From positions 20,127,676 to 20,191,675 of the forward strand of contig CATQJL010000316.1 of NCBI GenBank assembly GCA_958299035.1: a stretch of 64,000 nt of DNA, written 5' to 3'. Below, one piece after another: positions 22,110-34,565 of the stretch. Origin of the DNA: Cylicocyclus nassatus. Its lineage: Eukaryota; Nematoda; Chromadorea; Rhabditida; Strongylidae. The position numbers and the translations under genes were made by a program. How positions within the stretch are numbered: the first letter of the stretch is position 1; every line of letters begins with the position of its first letter. The notes under the pieces are model-generated. The model had not been told where the DNA came from. It made no database searches and saw only the letters and a program-made list of their open reading frames with translations.

Positions 22110-24360
22110 CTTCGTTAGATATGTGATGTACCCTAATTTCAAGCGTATAGAACGCGGGAATTTTTTTCTGAACTCGAACAGCACAGACAAGCCAAAAGAC
22201 TTCGCGATTAAAAAACTATTTACATTGCTGCATATTGCCTGAGAGTATCGTGCGGCATAAGTCTTATCTTCCGAAACACAACGAGGCCGATGAGCGGCAC
22301 GCTTGAAAACCGAAAAAGGTGCGTCTTATACGCTTAAAATTAGGGTAATAGAGTCTATGAATGATATACTGACGAGCCGTAAATACAAAAAGTGTGATTA
22401 TGTTGAAACAAACTATCGTCGAGTCATTCGTAGCTTAATATGCGTAGTGCACACTAAAGATGCTAACTGACGAACGTGAAATTAGAATCTGCTCACTTCC
22501 AGTAATTTCTCCTTTTTTCCTTGTTTCTTTTGTTTTAGTTAGTTATATGTTAGTCAGTAGAACACATTTCTACATTTTGTTAGGCTAGAAAATGTTTTAT
22601 TGGGAAGTTTCTATTAAGGGTGCTGTCGCTAATAGGGCTTAGTATGCAATCTCACATATTAAGTTACAAATAACTCGAGGTTATGTTCATGTGCATGGCA
22701 AAATTTCGAAAATTAATGTTTATCTGGATCAAGTTGTGCCCTGTACATCTCAAGCGGTGCGGATTATCATGGACAACTTTTCTTTATCATCATACATAGT
22801 TATCATTTATTTTGCTTTGGAATGCTTGAGTTCAATAAAGCGGCCAGGTGGGCATGTTGATCACCTGCTGAACAGCTGTCGATTACTCATTTTTGACGCT
22901 TTTTGAAGTACAGAGTTGGAGTTAGGTGACAAAGCAACAGAAATAGGATCTGGGAAAAACTTAACCTTTTTTACTCATTTGATGGCAAGACTGTTAATAT
23001 GCCTATTTGTGAATGAGAGCTTTTTTAGTGATGGTAGGAGAAGTCTTCCTAAGCAGCAACTTTTTGATAACAGTATGTCATTCACTTTGTAAAAATAAGG
23101 TAAGTTTGAAAACATTGTTGCAAGATTTGTAGAAGTTAATTACAATCTTGCCAAGACACCAGCAGTTTACTATACGTTGATGTCAACAAAGTAAAGTGAA
23201 ATTCTGATTGAAGACAGCGATGCGATAGAGCAGTGCAGAGTTTTTCAATCTTATATGTCCTTTCAAGCAAGTTTTGGTTTTCAGTGGCGTAACTAAAAGG
23301 CAGTTGCTCGGCAATATGGATCCCTATCAGATTTTGGTAGCATTGAGTAGTAGAACACCCAACTACACTGTAGCCCCCTCTCACCCTCCAATTCATTCGT
23401 TGAATTCTGGGAATGCGCTTTAAAACGGCATCATTGGTGGAGTTTTGAAGCGCTTTTGCAGGACTAAGCGCATGTATTGCAGGATGAGGGTGGAGCTATG
23501 TTGTACCTGGAAGTTTACTACTTAAGGCTATCAAAATCTGACTAAGGTTTAATTTGCCTTTAACTAATAAGTTTGCATTCTTAAATTGAAGAACGATTGC
23601 GCTTCAGAGCATAATCACACGCTACTATTCGTTAGCTAATCTTGGAGAACGAAGCTTCCCATATGCTATCATTCCAAATTCTTAGCTCCAAGTATGGTTT
23701 GGTCTAGGAAAATATGAGTTGCTAGGTAGCCCAAAAAATCTCTAAGAAATCAATACGTAGATGTAGTTCATACACACTGTCGCAAACAATAATCCATCTC
23801 GCGTTCTACTTGATATCCATGTGATGCTGCTTTTTTATATAGTAACAACGTTACAGTAATTCTAAATAAGCATTAAGTTTCTGTCTCAGACCCCGTTTTT
23901 GCGATAAAAAATGTTATGATAGTATGTTTTTTTTCCTGTAAAGTGATATTTCTCACAATTCTTGTTCTCGCTTTTTTATATGGAACAGAAGCCCTGCTAC
24001 AGGATGATTTCCGGGTAGAAATTTCTGTAGATCACTTCCGGGTAAATTTTTTGGAGAGTTTGGGAAAGGGGGGTAGCAGCACCTTAGTATCTACGATCAC
24101 AATTATAATCAAAGATTTTAGAGGAGCCTGCTTAGCCAACACCCTAGCCCACACTAGGCAACGATAGCTATATTTAAACTCATCTCAAAGTGGATCTTCT
24201 TCTATTGGGTCGTTCCAAAAGTTTTACACATTTTTAAAGTTCATTTGTTTCACCTTTTTCTTAGAAATGATTAATGAGATTGCGATAAATTGTATTACTA
24301 TTGAACGCTGGCAACCCCATGCATACTCAAAAATTATTGCATCAACAACGAGAAAGATTT
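22110..24360. other. No supported feature
   Basis: AT-rich spacer. A few frames of 70-86 codons occur but none has acceptor/donor support, conserved motifs or repeat partners that I could find. Confidence 0.4.
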
Positions 24361-24363
24361 TTT

Positions 24364-25158
24364 AACAAGGGAACGAAAATCGGTGTCCGTGGCTTTTTGA
24401 GATGAATTGTATCCACTCCTTCTCTTGAAGCGTTTCTTTGAAAGAAGTTGTAAAAGGTCGCCAGGTCTTTCAATCTAAGGGAAATACGAACGGAATGGCC
24501 AATACCGACGGTAAGCTGTGATGTGGTGGTTAGTGCGTTAGCCTCACAAGTTCATGCAGGTGTAGGTTTGAATCTTGTAGAGTTTTCCAGTTGCATTGCT
24601 TCTTTTTATGTTAAGCATTCTCTAGGTAAATGGATGCCCTTACTCTTTGAAATTTAACAAGAAGTTTTATATGAGTGTTTCCTTTATTTATTATGAAAGG
24701 AGCTTATAAAAATGAAAGTGAAGAAATGAATGCATGGCTGCAACTGCTCGAGTAAAGTTACTGGAATTATGCTATTGGGTACATTTTGGCGCACTTAGTA
24801 GGCATTTTTTTCATTACTCCACTTTTTGAAGAGTAGGGGCATGGATTCACCCATGCCTGACTTTCAAAAAGAAGCTTACTTGAGGCAATGCAAAACTCAA
24901 GACACTAAAGGAACCGAACCTACACCTGCACTAACTTGTAACGTTATCGCACTAACCCACACCGCAGCGTACTGTATGTATTGGCGCGTCAACCGTCCCT
25001 TGGGCGGCCAAATTTGGCGCGAAACTCTGTCATAACTTCTCTTGAAGAAACGATTAGTAGAGAAGGAAGTCAGATTTGTAATCAGCGTTTTAAGATGAGT
25101 GTGACGGTGTACATCTCATCTCAAAAGACTATTGACACCGAGTAGGGTATCCTTGTAA
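24364..25158. mobile_element. Family D foldback with tRNA-like modules, copy D1
   Basis: The left arm starts TAACAAGGGAACGAAAATCG, then GGTGTCCGTGGC and TTTTTGAGATGA. The right arm is its inverse, ending near GACACCGAGTAGGGTATCC-TTGTA. Each arm carries a tRNA-like segment, 24514-24573 on + and 24911-24973 on -. Copies D2 (30109-30808) and D3 (57655-58129) share ends and modules, and a decayed fragment lies at 52740-53140. Confidence 0.65.
24514..24573 (+). other. tRNA-derived module in D1 left arm
   Basis: An A-box-like TGGTGGTTAGTGCGTTAGC is followed about 30 nt later by a B-box-like GTAGGTTTGAATC. The CAT-anticodon loop seen in D2 has become CTCACAA here. It cannot form a full cloverleaf, so it is a relic and not a functional tRNA. 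Confidence 0.5.
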
Positions 25159-25495
25159 GCGAAAAATCGCCAAACATCTTTTATAAGCTACCCCCTAAGA
25201 AATCATAGTCAAATGGAGCGCTAAAAAACGTTGTGATTAGAAGGACTAAATGGTGGCAATGCCTTTGCGTTTTGAACTATGTTAGCAGACGAAATAATCA
25301 GGTCAACTGCGAATTTTCCTTTGATAGGAACAATTAGATTCTGCTTTGAATCACAATCTCGGAGAGAGAGAGGTGAGAATAGGTAGAAAAAGTAGGAAGT
25401 AGAATTTCCACATCAAAAATCTCAAAACTACAGTAGAATTAAGTGTGCACAAATCACTATGGAATTAGCCAAATTTTTTGCTGCCACACGTTCAG

Positions 25496-25819
25496 AGCGG
25501 TGTACTGCAATGACGAATGTCTATGGCTAAGGAGAAGAAGGCGACAAAATTCCCAAGCAGAGAATATCAGTTCAGTGCTGCACATATGACCTATTTGATT
25601 CAGCTCAATAGTTATCTTCTTTCATCAGACAGTGGATGCCTCTTCCCTGCGATGGAATCTGTAAGCGGTTACAGAATAAGAAAGGTCACCAAGTTCTTCG
25701 CAATTAGAAACTTGTGTTTTTAGCCATCTAATTATACACTAAATAACAGCAAAACCAAAACTAACAAGAGCATGCAAAAGCTGGTCTATGTTCATCAAAA
25801 TGTCAGAGTTGGAATGTAG
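25496..25819 (+). CDS. Possible two-exon gene, 79 aa
   Basis: Exon 1 (25517-25660) starts MSMAKEKKATKFPSREYQ and ends at a GTAAGC donor. Exon 2 (25724-25819) follows a GTGTTTTTAG acceptor in the same phase and ends VYVHQNVRVGM-stop. A candidate trans-splice acceptor (CACACGTTCAG) ends at 25495, 21 nt before the ATG. The product is basic, has no signal peptide, and has no recognised domain. The phase agreement is encouraging, but the exons are short enough to arise by chance. Confidence 0.33.
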
Positions 25820-26683
25820 TTGTAAAGGTGAAACGGTGAAGCGGTCTTAAGCTTTTTTCTTGGGTACGTCTAAGATATTTGGAGGTGGGGAAATTCGCCT
25901 CTGTGGACAACCCATTCATGGCTTTACCTTTGTTTCCTGTAGCACTCTGCCTGAGCTCGAATTCTTGCTCACATTCGGAAACGATCAAGCTTTTGCAAAC
26001 GGAAAATTTGCAGAGCTTCGCAAAATGTGCAAGTTGGAGAAGTGCCGTAGACCAGAAGGATGGAAAAACAATTTTTCGCTATTCTCGGCTACCTTTCATC
26101 GTATTGTCCCATGCAATGAACTTCCGTTTACTTTCTGCATCTCTATACCCTGAAAGCACTCTTCACTTTTGCTTTTCGTCTTCTAGGGTTTTGATACTTG
26201 CAAGTCTGCAAGGAACGATAGGATCTCCCCTTTTCCGGTTATAAAATTCTGGGATGTTTTTGCCTTGAGGGCCAAGACCATTCGTTTTACATGTGGATCG
26301 GTATCCCTTTTTATACTGAGTCAATTAGCTCCTTACAGTTAAGCTGCCAAAATCACATTCTAAGACATATATAGTATCCTGTCTGGGACATTTTGACTTA
26401 GAGTCTTCTTCTTGTTACACGCATAGAGGCAGGCTGTGGGTTGGAATTTGATCTCTCTTGCGGGCATGAGCTATTGTTTAAAGGAGATTGAGTGGAAGTC
26501 ATTTTAAAAAGAAATTCAAGAACAGGATGACAATAAACGGTAAGCGAAACAAGCTAACGGCAAGCGCTGGGAAATAAAAAAATCTGGGTATGGATAGAAA
26601 ATGCGCAAATAAGAGAAGAAAGTTGGAAGAACAAAGGCTCTAAAAGATTAAGCAGAACCTTTTTTGAAATCATATCAGGGTGT

Positions 26684-26880
26684 CCCGAAGAGATGTATCA
26701 AACGTTTGTTTTGTAATTGCTTGTGTGGAAGGCTTTCGCAGATCTTTAGTTGCCATATGCAGGGTTCGACTTAGAGTTACAGCATGAAGCAAATCACCGA
26801 TTCTTCTTAGATACTGTAGGATTACGATGGGGGGGGGGGAACGGGAAATCGACTGATTCTAGGAATTTGAGCCGGGAATT
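26684..26880 (+). repeat. Family B MITE, left half only
   Basis: Starts CAGGGTGTCCCGAAGAGATG and continues with family words up to ACTGTAGGATTACG, then a G run at 26829-26838. No right end was found. Confidence 0.45.
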
Positions 26881-27000
26881 GCTTCAAAAAAATCCAAGAA
26901 CCCAAGAACTCAAACTCAAGCTAAGGTAAGGTTTTCGGAGACGTTAGAACCATTTTCAAATTCTTTCGCTCGTACCTCTCAGCCTCCTACGGTACAGTTG

Positions 27001-27055
27001 CGACATCGGCGAACTTGGCGAATTCGGCGAATTCGGCGAAATCGTCGAAGTTTTT
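27001..27055 (+). repeat. GGCGAATTC short tandem repeat
   Basis: About four units of the form GGCGAANTY in a row (TCGGCGAATTCGGCGAATTC). No coding context. Confidence 0.7.
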
Positions 27056-28392
27056 CACATTCCACTGTCACAACTGTATGAGCAAATCAATGCTGAAGTT
27101 TTGGCTTCTTGTCAGAATATGTAAATCAACGTTGCTTTATTTGTAAAAATAGCGAAGTTGAAAGCATCCTGTGGAAGAATGACGAACATATGCGAAAGTC
27201 AACGGAAGGTAAAAATTTGAGCAGGAGATTTTCATCGCTTTTGATTAACCGACATTCAATAGCTGCTACAAAAACATCTCAAATGTAAACATGTTTTATC
27301 TCTTGAAAATGTTGTTTTCCAATTTCGTTTGCGGAAGCTGCTCGTCATCACAAAATCAACATTCACAGCGTGCACACTGTAAAACATCGAAAGGATCTTC
27401 ATGAAGAATGAAACAAAAAAATGTTTTGGGTCATAAAATTGTAATAGGAATTCAATTCATAAGCTATTGCAGCCGCTATCTTACTTGTACTATAAACAAA
27501 ATGAACGTAAAATTAGTCTCGCAAGGGAGGCAGTTTGTGACTATAGGTTGTACGGAAATAAACAATACCGCTTATATTTCGTCAAAAAAGCCGCCGCACT
27601 CCAGCTGAGTGCGCCGAAAACCACGACGCATCTCCATACCGCTTCAGAATGGACGAATTCTGAATTCAAAGAAAAGGCATATAATTAATATTAGCGGTTC
27701 AAAGACAATTATATGTTTCTAGCGAAAGTTTTTCGTCCTTTTAGTCAGTAGATCAACATCATGCTCACTATGCTGTTTTGAACTGGTCTTCAAAACACAA
27801 TATGCTCACTTAAAGTCTCACTAACTTCACACTTTCAAAAGCTCATAACTTCTCTTAAAAGCTCTTCAGCAAGTATGTGAGGCAGATTTGGGATCACGTA
27901 AGCAAGACGCTTCTAATGATGTACTTTTACTCCAGACCGCCTTGGACCATTCCTGGGGAAATTTCCTGTTGTAATAATAGTTATTTTCATTATGAATTCA
28001 TGCTGTAAGAGTGCAGTTGATGCTGTTACTTAGCGCTTACATGATTTTAGCTGTGTATAGTAGACATAATTTTTTTCGTGTGCACGTGTTGACCATGTAT
28101 ATCGCATACATAACATCCTCGACAAATATAATCCAGAGGCTCTTCTTTGAAGCCGAGAGAAGGACCGGTGTGATCTTCAAAAAGAGCAAGGTCTACAAAT
28201 CATCTATTTGCCTACAGTAGCATCCATACTTTCTATACATAGAGCCATGCACTCTGGCGACCTCTACTTTCAGCGACATAGGAAAATACAACTCTCACTA
28301 GAAAAAGAGAAGTTATCCGGGGCGAAGCCGCGGATGTTAAGATCATAACTATATCGGAATGAATTCGAATGAAGCAAATGTAGTGAGTAGTA

Positions 28393-29460
28393 TTAGGTAG
28401 TAAAGAAAGTTCCGGGGCACTTGCAAATTTTTTTTTCAAATCTTTGTAATTACGAGAAGATATCCCTTCTCAAAGCTACAAAGTTCATTGCAAATGGAAT
28501 CTCGCCTACAACATATTTTTGCGAAAAGTGGCCTATTTGTGCAGGATTATCTCAGGCAGGATAACAGCTGAAGACCCCAGATGCTGTAGTTATATAGAAG
28601 TCTGCTGGGGCTATTATAAGGAACATGCATGTCTTTGAGAGGCCATCCGCAAAAAAAATTTCTTCCAGAAGGTTTGAAAAATCGACCATTTTTTGTCCCA
28701 AAAATGCACTATTTTTCGAGCAAGTAACTTCGAATCCTTCTCGTTCTGCACAGGGTAGACCAAATTTATTTTTGATTACTGCGAATAATGTTGGGTTAAT
28801 GCCATACACTTCTTTTGGACCCATCACCCAGGCTTGGCGATCTCCACAGAAGCGACGCCAGCTCGAAAAGAGATGCAGGCAGATGCAAGTTCAACAGCTT
28901 GTGATTTCTTAACGCAGATCTAACCGAGTAATATCTGCTGCATGACGAAGGCGGTTGCCCAAATAGGTTGAAGGCTGTCGCGCACGCGACGCGCGGGCAA
29001 TTGCCAGCCACGGGGCGCGCGCACGCTCCAGTGGATGACCGCTGACCGAGCGTGCGCGCGCTCGGTGGTTGACAATTGCCCGCGCGCCGCGTGCGCGACA
29101 GCCTTCAACCTATTTGGGCAACCGCCTTCGTCACGCAGGAGATATTACAGGTGCGAGTTAGAAGTTAAAAGGTTCCTTAATGAAGTCACCAATAATTTGA
29201 GCAAAACTTTTTAAACTGCACAGAAAACGGCCACAGAAAGAAAAATTGTAAAATTTTTATGGTCGGAAAGGTTTCCTTTTATAATGTGCAAGTCAAACAT
29301 GTTTCGGCATTGATAAAAATCAGAACCTGCATTGAAAACCTTAGGCTTCCCTCTACTGAACGGTATAAAAAACTAGTCGTTAAAGTCCGACCGAGCGCCA
29401 GAAAAATGCGACAGAAAATGAAATTTCCGAAAGTGCCCCGGAACTTTCTTTACAACCTAA
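28393..29460. mobile_element. Family A element A4, 1068 bp, TA-flanked
   Basis: The left end TTAGGTAGTAAAGAAAGTTC (continuing CGGGGCACTT) is mirrored by the right end ending GAACTTTCTTTACAACCTAA. TA flanks both ends (28391-28392, 29461-29462). The interior lacks a recognisable transposase and carries a GC-rich foldback at 28928-29149. Confidence 0.7.
28928..29149. repeat. GC-rich foldback nested inside A4
   Basis: Arms from TAATATCTGCTGCATGACG to the mirrored CGTCACGCAGGAGATATTA. The arm core GAAGGCTGTCGCGCACGCG is mirrored by CGCGTGCGCGACAGCCTTC. GC content is far above the flanks and CpG is dense. With arms of about 90 bp it should form a very stable hairpin. Confidence 0.75.
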
Positions 29461-29689
29461 TATCTTAAAAACATTCTAACACAACCGAAAAATTGCTTCT
29501 TTATGGCATTTTTTGTGCTAGAGGTTTATATGTGAAGTTCCTTAGAATATAGAGCAACATTTCTCAATTTTTTTTGAACTGCGATTGAGTTTCAAAAACT
29601 CACTAAAGCTATTGGAGATCAATAAAAATAGGAAAATGTGCACACTCTTGCGCAGAAAATCGCGCATAATCGCAATCTCAAAATTATCT

Positions 29690-29735
29690 CTCAGTGAGAT
29701 AAACTAGCATTGAATTGCTAGTTTATCTCATTGAG
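29690..29735. repeat. 20-bp hairpin
   Basis: CTCAGTGAGATAAACTAGCA pairs with TGCTAGTTTATCTCATTGAG across a 6-nt loop with one mismatch. A second hairpin, GACCAGAGCC/GGCTCTGGTC, followed by TTTCT, lies at 29839-29870. Confidence 0.7.
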
Positions 29736-30302
29736 AAGTTTTTTTTAAGGCTTACGACGTTGTCAGTGCTCCCAGTTGTTTCACGACGATCTAAGTGATG
29801 AATCTGTTGCAAGATTTTGCTAAGACCCAGCAGTGATCGACCAGAGCCAAATGCCCCGTCGGCTCTGGTCTTTCTCCTCTGCTCGTGTGCTTCCCCGCGC
29901 GTTTTGCGCTACCTCGCCACCCCAAATGGGGCACGTGGCATGGCTCAGGAATTTCTTTCTTCGTTGTTTTGCCCTTAATTCTAGCGGACTGTACATAAAT
30001 TGAAACTCTTGACCTTTATCACGCTGACAACGTGCAAAACCCCACTTTTCAATTTGAGCGAGGAATTTGGCAACCGCGTCTTCGAAAATCCGTTGCTTTT
30101 TCTTTAGCTTACAAGGAAACGATACTCAATGTCCGTGGCTTTTTGAGACGAATGTACACCATTACACTCGTTTTCGAACGCTGATTCCGAATCTGACTTC
30201 CATTTCTGCTAATCGTTTCTCTGAAAGAAGTTATGAAGAATTCTATTCAAGTTTGGCCGCTTAAGGAAATATGGTCATTGGAACGGCCTCTACTGTGACC
30301 AC

Positions 30303-30362
30303 GTTCTGGTCTAATGGTTAGCGCGATAGCCTCATAAGTTGATGTAGGTTCAAATCCTTTGC
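30303..30362 (+). other. tRNA-Met-like relic in D2 left arm
   Basis: GGTCTAATGGTTAGCGCG fits an A box. CTCATAA, flanked by a weak TAGC/GTTG stem, looks like a CAT anticodon loop. GTAGGTTCAAATCC fits a B box. A T-rich stretch follows. The acceptor stem does not close, so it is a pseudo-tRNA or SINE-type promoter module. Confidence 0.5.
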
Positions 30363-30561
30363 GTTTTTACTTTTGCATCACTTTTGCCTCAATTAAGCTT
30401 GTTCGATAAAGTTTACTCGAATTATGACCATTGAATACATTTTAGCGCAAACAGTAGTCATTTTTTCCAAAATCCCACATTTTTTCAAGAGTAAGGGCGT
30501 TCACTTAACTTGAGGATGTGAAAGAAGGATAATTGAGGCAACGCAAAACTAAAAACACAAA

Positions 30562-30624
30562 AGGACTCGAACCTAGAGCTGCATCAACTTATGAGGCTAT
30601 CGCACTAACCACTAGACCACAGCT
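30562..30624 (-). other. tRNA-Met-like relic in D2 right arm
   Basis: On the reverse strand: GCTGTGGTCTAGTGGTTAGT, then GCGATAGCCTCATAAGTTGA, then CTAGGTTCGAGTCC and TTTTGTG. Both pol III boxes are better preserved than in the left arm. It is the inverted partner of the module at 30303-30362. Confidence 0.55.
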
Positions 30625-30914
30625 CACGTATGGCGTTGGCGCTCCGATAAGTTTTCACTGAGCAGCCATACTCCGCGCAATCCATGATAACATCTTCGAA
30701 GCGATTATCAGAAACGGAAGTAAGATTTGGAATCAGCGTTCCAAGACGAGTGTAATGGTATACATCTCATTTCAAAAGGCCACAGACACCGAGTATCGTT
30801 CCCTTGTTAGTTTTTTTCAAAGGGTTTTTCTATGCATGCGATAGATCTTGCTTCTGTTCATTATGGACAACGTCGCAGAGCTCGCAGAGCTAACTTCTTC
30901 GACTGTGGTGAACT

Positions 30915-31330
30915 ATTAGATTGTCCTATAAGTCTTCATTTTTTTGTGTTTTCGCTGTAATAAGTCACATACTTTTTTGTTCCAAATTGAAATCAGGATG
31001 CCATAGAGCGAAGCAAGCTCTATAAAATGGCATTTATGCTTTTGTACAAACTTCGGTCCACCTCAAATTTTAAACTAAATTCTAAAAAGTTTCGGATGCC
31101 CAAAAAATCGAAAATTTTGTATGATTTCTCAAAAAAAAATAAAATTAAAAATAAAATAAAATATACAATAAAAAATAATAAAATAAAACTGTAAAATTTC
31201 TCAAAAAATCTTACAGATCTCTCACTCGCTCACGCATATATATTCCACATCAGACATTCTTATGTGCTGTTGCTGTATTTTTTATCAGCTCGAAATCAAG
31301 AAACGGAAACTTTCATGTTAATACGCTACA
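30915..31330. repeat. Family A element, left half only
   Basis: TTAGATTGTCCTATAAGTC followed by the interior words seen in the 54.2-55.1 kb copy (ATAGAGCGAAGCAAGCTC, TGCTGTATTTTT). An A-rich stretch of TAAAA words occupies 31128-31193. The mirrored half is absent. Confidence 0.5.
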
Positions 31331-31334
31331 GCGC

Positions 31335-32360
31335 GCAGGGAAGTCGCAGCTCGCAGCATCCCTGTCCTTTAACCCCTTCCGCATTTCTCATCTTTTTTCC
31401 TTTTTAATCTTCAGTTCAGGCACTTGCTCATCACTTACTCGTTCTCCTTTTCTTTGAAGCTGTCTCGTCGAGCATCCTACAAGTTCTGTTTTGATGCATA
31501 CTAAAAGAGCAGGAAAAAAGTTTTGGTACAGTTGTTGAATTCATGCTCCGTTTTACATACCATAAAAACATTTTCAGAATCGTAAACTATCGTCCCGGCA
31601 TAGTTAGGGAAAAGAATGTGCTTTCTTCATAGCAGTGATGGCTATCATGCCTTCTCCTCAAATGAGACCACTGAAATGTTTATTTTAGCACACCTACATG
31701 TCTCCTTGATGTAGAAGTGCTGAAACAGCCACTTCAGCAGTCTCTCTTAAAAAATCAGAAGAAAACATTGCAATCCCAATTATAGCCACGATATCCGCCA
31801 TTGCCACTTTGAAGAAAACTCATTATTCCTTCCGATTCTTTCCGGAGCAATGGTTTTGCGTGTATGAGATGTGTAACTGCCTAAAATGAAAATTAAGGAG
31901 AATCAAACAACAAAAAGAGGTTAAAGGGGACGAGCATGCTGTGAGCTGCGAACACAATCACGAGCTGCCCTACTGTAAAGCTGGAAAAGCTTCAAAAAGG
32001 CACTCCCGCGGTGGTGGAAATGCACGAAACGGGGCGGTCGTCGACAGATATTCTTTACTTCTAAAGGCTTCTAGTACGCAATTGTTAGTGACACTTTGAA
32101 TCATTTGTAGTTAACCTTCGGTGCCTCTCCATGACGCAAAGATGTAAAGTACCTTATTCTTGCGAGTACAAGACGCACTATCTTTTCCAGAATTCGACTA
32201 GTCCGAACACAACAAAGAATTTTGCGAACAGAAAATCGTTTACCGCACTACGCTTACCTGGTAGAATTGTGTGATAGCGACTATTTTGCGAAGATAAGCG
32301 GTACAGCCGAAGTGCTTGCTTTGAAAAGGAAAAGGGTATTACTCGTGAAACTGGGGTAAA
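31335..32360. other. No supported feature
   Basis: Spacer with no convincing exon, repeat partner or hairpin that I could detect. Confidence 0.35.
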
Positions 32361-32369
32361 ACTTTATAT

Positions 32370-32700
32370 TAGGTTGATGCACAATTCTTGCATCAAAATA
32401 GAAAAAATTGTTCTAAAAATACTTAAACAATCTAATCAACTCACACAATATGTCCTTTGGTATGCATGTGAATGATATTATATAACCATGCATTTTAGAA
32501 ATTCAATGTGGAATGAAATCAGTAAGTCGAATAGATAATCGGAATTCCCCAATTATTGTAGAATCATCCGACCACTACCAACTTTTTCAACTTTTTTTTA
32601 CGAAGGAAGTTTGCGCAATCAAAGTGGGGATCCGGAAAGCGATGTATACCAATGGATACTTAAAGCCGCTGTTCTCGAATGTACCTCAATATCTGTGACG
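32370..32700 (+). repeat. Mariner-type left end with unassigned frame
   Basis: TTAGGTTGATGCACAATTCT next to TA looks like a mariner terminus. A 61-codon frame at 32513-32698 follows, but no transposase motif was recognised and no matching right end was found before the separate element at 32758. Confidence 0.35.
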
Positions 32701-32757
32701 CGTTTTTTCTATATGGAGTTATGGCCTTTGTTGTATATCCAATGAAATTATAATCTA

Positions 32758-33076
32758 TTAGGTTGTCTCATAAGTTTTTTTTTTCAATTTTGATTTTTAT
32801 CGCAATAAGTCACCCATTTCTGAATTCTGATGAGATGCAGGGGACCATTTGATAGAGCAAAGCAAGCTTTGTAAGATGGCCTATAAGTGTTCGTACCAGC
32901 TTCAGAACATCGCGAGTTAGAAGCCGAAATCTGAGAACTAGTGCCCTAAAATCAAATCAATTACACGTCATCTCCTAGAGCTTACTTTGCTCTATCGAAT
33001 GATCTTGATCGGAATTGAGAAGCGTGTGACTAAATTGTGGTGAAAATCAAAATTAAAATCTTATGAGACAACCTAA
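32758..33076. mobile_element. Family A element A5, 319 bp, TA-flanked
   Basis: Ends TTAGGTTGTCTCATAAGTTT and AAAATCTTATGAGACAACCTAA are inverted, with TA at 32756-32757 and 33077-33078. The arms include AATAAGTCACCCATTTCTG and its inverse. It is a short foldback derivative of the 0.9-kb A elements. Confidence 0.75.
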
Positions 33077-34015
33077 TAGATTGTTGCGGTTTGAGGACAT
33101 TGTGGTTTTGAAAGCAAAGTGCAACAGACACGTCTTTCACACGCTTACTCTGGGCCAGCAGTCCGCGCTGATGGAGCCTATGGGCCTATACGCCTTCTAC
33201 TTAATCTCGTCAACTCCTTCACCACAGTACCTCTGTGCTTGAAAACTCTCGGCAAACATGTTGAGCAAATAAATGACGTGTCAACTTTTTTTTTCATACG
33301 TGGCAGTAAGATGACACCTCTTTGATTGAAGCTTGACCTTGCTCAGTATTTAAGAAAAGTAAAGCTTTTTTGTACATAAATCGGCTCGGATATGGAAGAA
33401 GTAGCGTTTCCCATGCATCTTTTTTGCTTGATTGCACAATTTCCAATGACAACCCGTAAATACATGCTCACGATAATTTTTTTGCAGATGATACTCGGAA
33501 TGACACATTTCGGATGCTTACAACACATTCAAGCATTTACACAAAGGGCTTGAAGGAATGAAAATCTACTCTAACTTCATATGCTCATTTGACAAGCCGA
33601 AAAACGTGAGCAGATAAAGTTCTACAGTGACTAAGATCTTAGAATTTAAGATCAATATGCTCAAGAACTTTGTGCATGTTTGATTAGCGATTTATGGCTG
33701 TGCTTCAATGGTTGATGTTTATTACTCAAAATTCAAGAGAAACATGTTCGAGCTTGTCATACAGCGTTCTCGAGTATTCCTGCCTTATCTCAAAATATTA
33801 GAGTGGTCTAAAACTAGTGATACCTAGAGAATAAATGCGCTTTCATCAACCATAAAAATTCAATTTGATGTCCAAGATTTGAGAGACGCTGATATTTATC
33901 AAATTTTCAGCGAGGTCGTAGGCGTCGTTTTTATAAGTGCTCATGATTGAAGCTCGTCACTTTAATTCGAACCTGGAGAAGCACAGTAGCAGTAAAACAG
34001 GAAGCTGCCAAAAAT

Positions 34016-34565
34016 ATTAGGTTGATCTAAGGTCGCTTTGATTTTGAAAAATTCGTAACTGCTCCCTAGGTGGACGCATTTACTTATGAAAGATATTCCC
34101 AGGTAGAAAAATTCATATTTTCTTATGAGAGCTTTGGGCTCTTTGACGGCAAAAAACTCCTGAGATAATCTACAGTCTACGTAAGCTGCTCTTTTAAAAT
34201 TGCCAAGTTTGTGTTGACGAGTGTTACTAACGATTTTCGAGGAAACGCAGGGAAATACTAACATAATTATTTCTGCCGTTTTGTGTTTGGTCGTAAAAAT
34301 CTAGAACTTGCATTAAAGAGGAACATATAGTACTATTGTTTTTTCTACTCTTACTTTAGTTTGTGTTGATTGAACGTCCCTACTGGAAGTTACGATTTGT
34401 GAGTCAGCCGTATAAAACAAGTTCGATTTTTTTGGCATTTCCTTCGAAAATCATAACTTTTCATGGGAAAGGTCGATCAGCACCAAATTGGATTGGCCCT
34501 ATCAAAAAGAGCAGCTCATGTAACAGGGTATACGTTATTTTTATGCAGCGTTCCAGATTTTGACG
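34016..34565 (+). repeat. Family A-related fragment
   Basis: TTAGGTTGATCTAAGGTCGC next to TA at the left. The interior (TTGATTGAACGTCCCTACTG, GAAAATCATAACTTTTCATG) matches words in the 55978-56682 element. The right end is not clean. Confidence 0.4.

Larger units (their letters stand above)
30109..30808. mobile_element. Family D foldback with tRNA-like modules, copy D2
   Basis: The left end TTACAAGGAAACGATACTC is mirrored by GAGTATCGTTCCCTTGTTA. The arms share GTCCGTGGC, ACCATTACACTCGTTTT, AACGCTGATTCC and CTGCTAATCGTTTCTCTG. This is the cleanest full copy of the family, with a + tRNA-like module in the left arm and a - module in the right arm. Confidence 0.7.

Noticed and set aside
22691..22906. 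71-codon + frame with hydrophobic middle
   Set aside because: No splice signals, no homology and no start context; within chance expectation for AT-rich DNA.
29760..29960. Structured RNA gene (hairpins, CCCCAAATGGGGC, T run)
   Set aside because: No match to SL RNA, U1-U6 or other RNA signatures that I can recognise; hairpins alone are insufficient.
30301..30362. Functional tRNA gene
   Set aside because: The acceptor stem does not pair, and the same segment recurs inside foldback arms, so it is a relic module.
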